From positions 372,001 to 436,000 of the forward strand of contig NZ_JAZAPB010000001.1 in NCBI RefSeq assembly GCF_036321025.1: DNA of 64,000 bases, given 5' to 3'. Source of the stretch: Alteraurantiacibacter hainanensis (GTDB lineage: Bacteria; Pseudomonadota; Alphaproteobacteria; Sphingomonadales; Sphingomonadaceae). The position numbers and the translations under genes are program-made. The notes beneath the pieces are model-generated. The model was given only the letters and a program-made list of their open reading frames with translations, was not told the DNA's origin and ran no database searches. The number at the start of each line of letters is the position of its first letter. Position 1 is the stretch's first letter. This document shows positions 9,092-16,331 of this stretch, piece by piece.

Positions 9092-9230
9092 TACAAATTG
9101 CGTGAGTCCGAAATTTCCGGATTTTATCAATTTCGGTGCCGTTTCACCCTTGTTGAGCAGGGGCGAATCCGGCTAGGCAGAGTCATGCAAGACGGCCGAT
9201 CAGGCTGCGTATCAACATGGGAGCATTGGG

Positions 9231-11216
9231 TTGATCACTTCGAACTGTCGTAACAGGTCCGCGCGCAAGGCATCGCTGCGCATTGCCCTGGCCGCTTCGC
9301 TCGGGCTGGCGCTGGCCGCCTGCGCCGCAACGCCGCAGGGCGAAATGGCGTCCGCCTCTTCGGGCGTGGTTGGCGTGTCGGACTATGACTATGCCGGCTG
9401 GGATGCCTATCTCGGCGGCGGCGACAGCTCGCAGTATTCCTCGCTCGACCAGGTCAACCGCTCCAACGTCTCGCAGCTCGAGATCGCCTGGGAATTCCCC
9501 ACCGGCGAAGGCATGCCCCCGCTGTTCAACCCGGTGGTTGCGGGCGGACGGATGTACGTGATCAACGGCTCCGGCCAGCTGGTCGCTCTCGATCCCGCCA
9601 CGGGAACGCAGATCTGGGAAAGCAGCCTCGAAGGCCGCATCGGCACCCGCGGGATCAACTACTGGACCGACGGCGCGGGTGACGAGCGCCTGATGGTGCT
9701 CAACAACGGCATCCTGCGCGCGGTCGACGCCTCCACCGGCGAGGTGATCGAGAGCTTCGGCGGCGATGGCGGGGTGGACCTGCGCGATGCCCTGCCGGGC
9801 GACGTGGCCATGCCCGGCGGCCCGCTGCAGACCAACAATCCCGGCCGCATCTACCGCGACACAGTGATCATGAGCCTGCCCGCAGGCGCCTATGACTATG
9901 CCAGCGCGCCGGCCAACATCCAGGCCTACGACGTGCGCACCGGGGCGCTGAAGTGGACGTTCAACACCGTCCCGCGCGAAGGTGAATTCGGCCACGACAC
10001 CTGGCCCGATACGGAAGATTTCAGCAAGTTCGGCGGCGTGCACAACTGGTCCGAAAGCACCATCGATACCGAGCTGGGCATCATCTACATTCCCACCGGC
10101 ACGCCGCGCTACGACTTCTACGGCGGCAACCGCGAAGGCGACAACCTGTTCGGCAACTCGATCATCGCCATCGACGCCGAGACGGGCGAACGCATCTGGC
10201 ACTTCCAGACCGTGCACCACGACCTGTGGGACTTCGACCTTCCGGTGGCGCCCAAGCTGATGACGATCACCCGTGACGGCGAGGAAATCCCCATCGTCGT
10301 GCAGGTGACCAAGCAGGGCTACATCTTCACTTTCGACCGCCGCACGGGCGAGCCGATCTGGCCGATCGAGGAAGTCCCGGTTCCGGCCAGCAACGTGCCC
10401 GGCGAACACGCCAGCCCGACCCAGCCGGTCCCCACCTGGCCCGAACCCTTCATGCGCACGCAGTTCCGGCCCGAGGATATCAATCCCTACCTGCCGGAAG
10501 AGGATCAGGAGGCTCTGCGCGAGCTGTTCGCCAATTCGCGCCCCGATTCCGGCACCGGCCCGTTCGTGCCGCCCAGCATCGAGGGGACCATCGGTTTCCC
10601 CGGCCATAACGGCGGCGCCAACTGGGGCAACGTGGCGGTGGACCCGGTGAACCAGCGCCTGTTCGTGGTCAGCCGCGAATTGCCGCTGCTGCTGAAGATC
10701 CAGGCCGACAACCGGCCAGAGGCGCTGGAAGCCATGCCCAACGCCGACGGGGAAGACCTGCCCTATCGCTGGCCGGTCAATTTCATGCTGCAGTCGAACG
10801 GCATGGTGGCGATCAAGCCGCCCTTCTCCAACCTCACCGCCTACGACATGAACACCGGCGAGCAGCTGTACTCCATTCCCAACGGCGAGATCCTGACGCT
10901 GGAGGAACAGGGCATCACCGGGGTCGGCGCGCAGACGCCGCGGTCCGGCCCTGTCGCCACGGCCGGCGGCCTGCTCTTCGTCAACACGGCCAGCGACCGG
11001 GCCTTCCGCGCCCGCGATGCCGCCACCGGCGAGATCCTCTGGGAGCATCGCTTCGACGCCGGGACCGAGGGTGTTCCCGCCGTCTACGAGGTGAACGGCC
11101 GCCAGATGATCACCGTGCCTGTCGGCGGCATGGGCCACTTCCTGGGCGGCCTCGGCCTGCCCGAGCCCGGCCCCAGCCGCTATGTGACCTTCGCCCTTCC
11201 CGCTGGAGCCGAGTAA
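9231..11216 (+). CDS. PQQ-dependent dehydrogenase, probable lipoprotein, haem-free
   Basis: A 661-residue quinoprotein. The N terminus has a basic stretch, a hydrophobic segment and a lipobox LAAC at about residue 31, so it is probably anchored to a membrane on the periplasmic side. Propeller landmarks are DAYLGGGDSSQYSSLDQV, YGGNREGDNLFGNSIIA, HHDLWDFDLPVAPK and the Lys-containing VTKQGYIFTFDRRTGEP. No CxxCH is present. TTG at 9231 is the only sensible start: GGGAG lies 7 bases upstream and no ATG or GTG follows before the signal helix. Its TAA overlaps the next ATG (TAATG), so the dehydrogenase is coupled to three tandem secreted paralogues. Alcohol or sugar oxidation is the family role; the substrate is unknown. 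Confidence 0.88.
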   Translation: MITSNCRNRSARKASLRIALAASLGLALAACAATPQGEMASASSGVVGVSDYDYAGWDAYLGGGDSSQYSSLDQVNRSNVSQLEIAWEFPTGEGMPPLFNPVVAGGRMYVINGSGQLVALDPATGTQIWESSLEGRIGTRGINYWTDGAGDERLMVLNNGILRAVDASTGEVIESFGGDGGVDLRDALPGDVAMPGGPLQTNNPGRIYRDTVIMSLPAGAYDYASAPANIQAYDVRTGALKWTFNTVPREGEFGHDTWPDTEDFSKFGGVHNWSESTIDTELGIIYIPTGTPRYDFYGGNREGDNLFGNSIIAIDAETGERIWHFQTVHHDLWDFDLPVAPKLMTITRDGEEIPIVVQVTKQGYIFTFDRRTGEPIWPIEEVPVPASNVPGEHASPTQPVPTWPEPFMRTQFRPEDINPYLPEEDQEALRELFANSRPDSGTGPFVPPSIEGTIGFPGHNGGANWGNVAVDPVNQRLFVVSRELPLLLKIQADNRPEALEAMPNADGEDLPYRWPVNFMLQSNGMVAIKPPFSNLTAYDMNTGEQLYSIPNGEILTLEEQGITGVGAQTPRSGPVATAGGLLFVNTASDRAFRARDAATGEILWEHRFDAGTEGVPAVYEVNGRQMITVPVGGMGHFLGGLGLPEPGPSRYVTFALPAGAE

Positions 11217-12289
11217 TGATCTGGCGGGTCTTCCCCTTGCTTGCTGCCGCCTCGCTGGCCTTGCCGGCGAGCGCGCAGCAAGTGCCGGAAGACCTGACCG
11301 TGATGCCGCCGGTCCCCGCCGATTTCGCGCCGCCGCGCACGAGCTGGGGCGATCCCGATTTCCGCGGCACTTTCCCGATCGACGACATCGCCCGCATCCC
11401 GTTCGAACGGCTTCCCGAATACGGCGACCGCTTCTGGCTGACGGAAGCGGAGTTCGCGGAGCGGCAGGGGCAGATCGAGGCGACCGAGCAGAACACCGAG
11501 GCCGCCGCGAATGCCAGCGACAGGCTTGGCTTCGCTGCCTTCCTCACGGCGAACGCGTCCGGCCGCAGGACTTCGCTGCTCGTTTCGCCGGTCGACGGAA
11601 AGCTTCCGGAACTCACCCCCGATGCCCGGGCGAAGTACGCCGCGGGGCGGTCCAGCTGGACCGACGGCGTGGACTTCGACTGGACATCGGATTTCGATAC
11701 CTTCGACCGCTGCATCACGCGCGGGTTTCCCGCCACCATGATGCCGCACCGCTACAACAACGGCATCCGCGTGATGCAGGCACCGGGTCACGTCGTCATC
11801 ATGACGGAGATGGTGCACGAGGCGCGCATCGTTCCGGTGATGGCGCGCGAGGAAATGGCCGCGCAACGCTGGCCAGCCGGAACGCGGACGTGGCTGGGCC
11901 AGTCGCTCGGCTGGTGGGATGGCGACACGCTGGTGATAGAGACCGGCAACCTGCGCACCGGCGACAGCGTCGATGACGATCACCACGCGCGCGGCCCTTC
12001 CCCGCTCAACCTGGCGACCCATGGCCGGGAGCCGTGGAACATCCTTCCCACCAGTCCGGATGCCCGGGTGGTCGAACGCATCACCATGACCGGGCCGGAC
12101 TCGCTCGTATACGAGGTGACCTACACCGATCCGCAGGTCTTCACCCAGCCCTGGACGGCACGGCTCGATTGGTCCCGCGACGAGGATTACGAACTGTTCG
12201 AATACGCCTGCCACGAAGGCAACGTGCAGATCCGCAACTACATCACCGCAAGCCGCGCCGAACGTGCCGCGGGTGCGAACGGAGAATGA
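11216..12289 (+). CDS. Secreted protein of unnamed family, tandem paralogue 1
   Basis: A 357-residue protein with a clear signal peptide (cut after ASAQQ). I do not recognise a named function. Readable blocks shared with its two neighbours are DPDFRGTFPIDDIARIP, SGRRTSLLVSPVDGKLPELT, FDRCITRGFP, RYNNGIRVMQAPGHVVI, then GQSLGWWDGDTLVIET and the C-terminal YACHEGNVQIRNYIT. Two Cys residues, one in DRCITRGFP and one in YACHEGN, are kept in all three copies and could form a periplasmic disulfide. Similar hypothetical proteins are common in Acidobacteria and sphingomonads, to my memory. The gene starts inside the stop of the PQQ gene, which argues for a shared pathway. Confidence 0.85.
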   Translation: MIWRVFPLLAAASLALPASAQQVPEDLTVMPPVPADFAPPRTSWGDPDFRGTFPIDDIARIPFERLPEYGDRFWLTEAEFAERQGQIEATEQNTEAAANASDRLGFAAFLTANASGRRTSLLVSPVDGKLPELTPDARAKYAAGRSSWTDGVDFDWTSDFDTFDRCITRGFPATMMPHRYNNGIRVMQAPGHVVIMTEMVHEARIVPVMAREEMAAQRWPAGTRTWLGQSLGWWDGDTLVIETGNLRTGDSVDDDHHARGPSPLNLATHGREPWNILPTSPDARVVERITMTGPDSLVYEVTYTDPQVFTQPWTARLDWSRDEDYELFEYACHEGNVQIRNYITASRAERAAGANGE

Positions 12290-12291
12290 CA

Positions 12292-13413
12292 ATGAAACGC
12301 CTTATGCTCGTCTGCGGAGCGCTGGCTCTTGCTGCGCCGGTTGCGGCCCAGCAGAGCGTGCCCGACGACCTGACCACGATGCCGGCGGTGCCGGACGACT
12401 ACACGCCCGCCACCACCCCCTGGGGCGACCCCGATTTCCGCGGCATCTGGCCGCTCAACGATTTCGCCGAGCTGCCGGTGAACCGCCCTGCCCAGTACGG
12501 CGACCGCTTCTGGAAGACCGAACAGGAAATCGCGCAGGAACAGGGCCGCGTGGAGCAGCTTGAGGAAGCCTACGAGACGGAGGACGAGGAAGGCACGATC
12601 GGCCTTGGCCACTGGATCGAGTACCAGGCCGGAAGCCGCCGCACCTCGATGATCGTGTCGTCGCAGGATGGCCGGCTGCCCGCCTTCACCGAAGAAGGAA
12701 AGCGCCGCTCTGCGCTGATGCGTGCCAGCTGGATCACCGGGCAGACCTTCGACTGGGTCACCGATTTCGACAGTTGGGATCGCTGCATAACGCGCGGTTT
12801 CCCCGCCAGCATGTTCCCCTTCCGCTACAACAACGGCGTGCGCATCTTCCAAGCGCCCGGCTACGTCACCATCGCGCTGGAGATGCTGGGAACCCGCGTC
12901 ATACCCGTTTCCGGCGAGGAAGAGCCATGGCCCGCCGGCGTTGACGGCTGGTTCGGCAACAGCCGGGGCCGCTGGGTAGACAGCAACACGCTGGAAGTGG
13001 TGACCACCAATATCAAGCCGGGCGCTTCCGCGCTGAACGTGGCGACCCGCGGCGTGCCTTCCGGCAATTCCATCCCGATGAGCGAGGAAGTGACCGTGAC
13101 AGAGCGGTTCCACATGGTGGGCCCCGACACGATCACCTACGAGATGCACTATTCCGATCCGGTCGTGTGGGAGGACGATTTCACGCTGCGGGTAAACTGG
13201 TCGCGCGATGACGATTACGAGTTCTACGAATACGCCTGCCACGAGGGGAACGTGCAGGTTCGCAATTACATCACCGCCGACCGCACCCGTCGGCAACAGG
13301 AATACGAACGCGGAGCCATGGTGGAGCCGATCGATCCGAACGCCGGACCGCCCCCGGCCATGGACCCGGCCAGCCGCGGCACCCAGCAACGAAATACCGA
13401 GGAGACTGAATGA
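12292..13413 (+). CDS. Secreted protein of unnamed family, tandem paralogue 2
   Basis: A 373-residue secreted protein (signal peptide cut near PVAAQQ) with the same blocks as its neighbours: DPDFRGIWPLNDFAELP, GSRRTSMIVSSQDGRLPAFT, DRCITRGFPASMFPFRYNNG and YACHEGNVQVRNYIT. It is the most divergent of the three in the core, where GNSRGRWVDSNTLEVVTT replaces the usual W-[DE]-G-D-T-L-V. If that segment is functional, this copy may be specialised or inactive. A Pro-rich tail of about 40 residues (DPNAGPPPAMDPASRG) is extra. GGAGA precedes the ATG by a few bases, just 2 bases after the previous stop; its own end overlaps the next ATG (ATGA). Function unknown. Confidence 0.85.
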   Translation: MKRLMLVCGALALAAPVAAQQSVPDDLTTMPAVPDDYTPATTPWGDPDFRGIWPLNDFAELPVNRPAQYGDRFWKTEQEIAQEQGRVEQLEEAYETEDEEGTIGLGHWIEYQAGSRRTSMIVSSQDGRLPAFTEEGKRRSALMRASWITGQTFDWVTDFDSWDRCITRGFPASMFPFRYNNGVRIFQAPGYVTIALEMLGTRVIPVSGEEEPWPAGVDGWFGNSRGRWVDSNTLEVVTTNIKPGASALNVATRGVPSGNSIPMSEEVTVTERFHMVGPDTITYEMHYSDPVVWEDDFTLRVNWSRDDDYEFYEYACHEGNVQVRNYITADRTRRQQEYERGAMVEPIDPNAGPPPAMDPASRGTQQRNTEETE

Positions 13414-14528
13414 TGCCCCGTAATACTCTGAAGACCATCGCCGTGATCACGGCCAGTGCCTTGGCGCTGACGATGCCCGCCGCCGCGCAGGATACCGTTC
13501 CTGACGACCTGACCACGATCGCGCCGGTGCCGACCGACTTCGAGCCGCCGCGCACCAGCTGGGGCGCCCCGGATTTCCGCGGCATGTTCCCCATCGACAA
13601 TATCGCCAGCATCCCGATGCAGCGGCCGGAACGCTTCGGCGCCCGCTTCTACCTGAACGACGAGGAATACCAGCAGCGCCTGGAACAGGCGAGCGGCTCG
13701 GACGAACGCTACGAGGCGGAAGACGAGGCCGGCACCATCGGCTTCGGCCACTGGGTGGAATCCGACGCGTCGGGCCGCCGCACCTCGCTGCTGGTCTACC
13801 CGGAAGACGGCCAGCTGCCGGATATGACCGAATGGGCGCAGGAAATGTACCAAGCCGGTCGTTCCAGCTGGACGCCCAACACCCACTTCGACTGGGTGGA
13901 CGATTTCGATACCTGGGATCGCTGCGTGACCCGCGGCTTCCCGGCCTCGATGTTCCCGTTCCGCTACAACAACGGCATCCGCGTGATGCAGGCGCCGGGC
14001 TATGTCATCATCTCGCTGGAAATGATCCACGACGCCCGCGTGATCCCGATCGTCGATGGCCCCGAAGCGGCTGACGCCATGCGCTGGCCGGACGAAGTGC
14101 GCACGTGGATGGGCCAGTCGATCGGCTGGTGGGAAGGCAATCAGCTGGTGATCGAGACCACCAACATCGAGGACGGTGCCAGCGTTTCGGAAGACAACTA
14201 CGAACGCGGTCCCAGCCCGCTGAACATGGCGACGATGGGCGTTCCGCCTTTCAACACCATCCCCACCAGCGATCAGGCCCACGTGCTGGAACGGCTGACG
14301 ATGACCGGCCCCGACCACATCGTCTACGAGCTGACCTACACCGACCCCGAGGTCTTCACCGACAAGTGGACGGCCCGCCTCGACTGGACGCGTGACGAGG
14401 AATACGAGTTCTTCGAATACGCCTGCCACGAAGGCAACGTGCAGATCCGCAACTACATCACGGCGGCAGCTGCCGGTGTCGAGAACACCGAAGGCGGCGC
14501 TGCCGAGGGTGAAGGCGGCGGCCATTAA
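13410..14528 (+). CDS. Secreted protein of unnamed family, tandem paralogue 3
   Basis: A 372-residue secreted protein (signal peptide cut near MPAAAQ). It keeps all shared blocks: APDFRGMFPIDNIASIP, GRRTSLLVYPEDGQLPDMT, DRCVTRGFPASMFPFRYNNG, GQSIGWWEGNQLVIETTN and YACHEGNVQIRNYIT, with the two conserved Cys residues. The tail is Gly/Glu-rich and probably disordered. It overlaps the previous gene by four bases and is followed by a strong terminator, so it ends the PQQ operon. Three adjacent copies point to repeated local duplication. Function unknown; export and operon position suggest work on the substrate or product of the PQQ enzyme at 9231. Confidence 0.85.
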   Translation: MMPRNTLKTIAVITASALALTMPAAAQDTVPDDLTTIAPVPTDFEPPRTSWGAPDFRGMFPIDNIASIPMQRPERFGARFYLNDEEYQQRLEQASGSDERYEAEDEAGTIGFGHWVESDASGRRTSLLVYPEDGQLPDMTEWAQEMYQAGRSSWTPNTHFDWVDDFDTWDRCVTRGFPASMFPFRYNNGIRVMQAPGYVIISLEMIHDARVIPIVDGPEAADAMRWPDEVRTWMGQSIGWWEGNQLVIETTNIEDGASVSEDNYERGPSPLNMATMGVPPFNTIPTSDQAHVLERLTMTGPDHIVYELTYTDPEVFTDKWTARLDWTRDEEYEFFEYACHEGNVQIRNYITAAAAGVENTEGGAAEGEGGGH

Positions 14529-14543
14529 GGCCTGACTCGAAAC

Positions 14544-14578
14544 GGGCGCGCCGGGACTACCGGTGCGCCCCTTTTTTT
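14544..14578 (+). terminator. Intrinsic terminator of the PQQ/triple-paralogue operon
   Basis: An 11-bp stem (14544-14554 with 14560-14570, one G-U pair), a GACTA loop and a run of seven T at 14572-14578. It lies 15 bases after the stop of the last paralogue and only about 20 bases before the esterase start region. Confidence 0.92.
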
Positions 14579-14596
14579 CGCCCGCACCAACGGGCA

Positions 14597-16267
14597 ATGC
14601 AAAGCGGGATGGATGCGATGATGAGGACTTTTGCAAGCGGCGCCGTGATGGCGCTGGCCAGTTTGGCGATGGGCGGCTGCGCGACCGCGCAGGAGGCGCC
14701 GGGCGCATCGGCTACCATCGCGAGCGGCCCCGTCGCGACCGATAACGGCCTTGTCCAGGGCGTGTCATCGGAAGCCGTGGGCGGCGTCACGGTCTTCAAG
14801 GGCATCCCCTTTGCCGCTCCGCCCGTGGGCGACCTGCGCTGGGAAATGCCGCAGCCCGCCGCCGACTGGGACGGTGTCCTGAATGCCGATACCTGGGGCG
14901 ATTCCTGCGTGCAGAATCCCGCGCCGCAGCGCTTCCCCGTCAATTCCGCCACCGACATGCCGGATAGCCCCGGCACGTCAGAGGACTGCCTCTATCTCAA
15001 CGTCTGGACGCCTGCCGACAGCGCGGACGAGAACCTGCCGGTGATGGTGTGGCTCTACGGCGGCGCCTATAACGAGGGCGGCGGCTCCAGCCCGTTCAGC
15101 CATGGCGACTACCTGGCCGAGAAGGGCGTTGTGATGGTCACCTTCAACTACCGCGTCGGCTCGCTGGGCTTCTTCGCCCACCCGGAACTGACCGAGGCGA
15201 ACGGCGCCAGCGGCAACCAGGCGCTGGGCGATGCCATCGCCGCGCTGCAGTGGATCCAGGACAACATCGCTGCCTTTGGCGGCGATCCCTCGCGCGTTAC
15301 CATTTTCGGCGAAAGCGCCGGCTCCGCCATGAACGCCGCGCTGGTCGGCGCGCCGCCGGCCGAAGGGCTGTTCGCCCGTGCCATCGCGCAGAGCGGAACG
15401 TTTCAGGGTCTCAATATCGGCCAGATGGTGCCGCGCGAGGCAGCGCAGCAGCGTTCGCTGGGCGCGGCGGCAGAGAATTTCGGCACCACCAGCCTGGCCG
15501 AACTGCGCGCCCTTCCGGCAGAGGAAGTGCACACCAACATTCCCGGCCAGGGCATGATCGTCGACGGCTATATAATCCCCGAAGACCTGGCGATCACCTT
15601 CTCCGAAGGGCGCCAGCTGCCGGTGGACGTGCTGGTGGGCTCCAACGAGGACGAAGGCAGCTTCACCGCCATCTTCGGCCCGCCCGCCACGCTGGAAAGC
15701 TGGCAGCAGGGCGAAGCCATGCGCTGGGGTGAGCGGGTCGAAATGGGCCGTGCAGCCTATCCGGTCTCCACCGACGAGGAGGCGCGGGTCACCGCTACCC
15801 AGCCGTTCGGCGACAACATGAGCTGGCTGATGCGGCAGTACGCCGAGTGGCAGGGCGCCATCGGCGAAGGGGCCTATCACTACTGGTTCCGCCACGATCC
15901 GCCCTATGACGCGGACCGCGGCGATCTTGGTGCCGCGCATACGGGCGAAATTCCCTACGTGTTCGACAACCTGTGCGCCCCTCGCACCTTCCCCGGCGGT
16001 TCGTCCGTCGAGCTGATGTGCGACAATCCGGAGGAGGAGGCATTCGCCGATCTCGTTTCCCAGTACTGGGTGAACTTCGCGCGCACCGGCAACCCCAACG
16101 GCAATGGCCTGCCGCAATGGCCTGCTGTGGGCGAGCTGGACCCGAACGAGGTGTTCGTTCTGGACGCCGGAAATACCGGTGTCGCCGAATGGTTCGGCAC
16201 CACCAAGGCCGATCTCTACGCCGCCATCTACCAGGATCGCGTGGGCGGACCGCTGGGACTTGATTAA
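14597..16267 (+). CDS. Type B carboxylesterase, putative lipoprotein
   Basis: Alpha/beta-hydrolase of the carboxylesterase type B family, up to 556 residues, a usual family length. Both family signatures are present: EDCLYLNVWTPAD and the nucleophile elbow FGESAGSAMNAAL with Ser240 (numbered from 14597). The oxyanion segment is LYGGAYNEGGG, and the probable catalytic His lies in AAHTGEIPYVFDN. The N terminus has a hydrophobic helix and GGC, a likely lipobox, so it should act in the periplasm or at the outer membrane on ester substrates. Start codons at 14597, 14609, 14618 and 14621 are all possible; those nearest the hydrophobic helix give a more typical signal peptide. It lies between two PQQ operons, which suggests the pathway substrate contains an ester. 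Confidence 0.9.
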   Translation: MQSGMDAMMRTFASGAVMALASLAMGGCATAQEAPGASATIASGPVATDNGLVQGVSSEAVGGVTVFKGIPFAAPPVGDLRWEMPQPAADWDGVLNADTWGDSCVQNPAPQRFPVNSATDMPDSPGTSEDCLYLNVWTPADSADENLPVMVWLYGGAYNEGGGSSPFSHGDYLAEKGVVMVTFNYRVGSLGFFAHPELTEANGASGNQALGDAIAALQWIQDNIAAFGGDPSRVTIFGESAGSAMNAALVGAPPAEGLFARAIAQSGTFQGLNIGQMVPREAAQQRSLGAAAENFGTTSLAELRALPAEEVHTNIPGQGMIVDGYIIPEDLAITFSEGRQLPVDVLVGSNEDEGSFTAIFGPPATLESWQQGEAMRWGERVEMGRAAYPVSTDEEARVTATQPFGDNMSWLMRQYAEWQGAIGEGAYHYWFRHDPPYDADRGDLGAAHTGEIPYVFDNLCAPRTFPGGSSVELMCDNPEEEAFADLVSQYWVNFARTGNPNGNGLPQWPAVGELDPNEVFVLDAGNTGVAEWFGTTKADLYAAIYQDRVGGPLGLD

Positions 16268-16331
16268 GCGGATTGCCACGGACGAATAGTCTGCGGCACA
16301 GTGCGCGCTTTCTGGGGAGAGGAACGCGGAT

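Noticed and set aside
9092..9230. AT-rich imperfect hairpin (AAATTG ... CAATTT) before the 9231 gene
   Set aside because: Short outer stem with a large irregular interior; it could be a weak terminator but cannot be told from chance.
9183..11138. 651-codon minus-strand frame opposite a PQQ gene
   Set aside because: His/Gly/Val-rich translation without motifs; it mirrors the codon pattern of the real gene. The same holds for frames opposite 621-1997, 3118-4476, 19981-21342 and 32066-33535.
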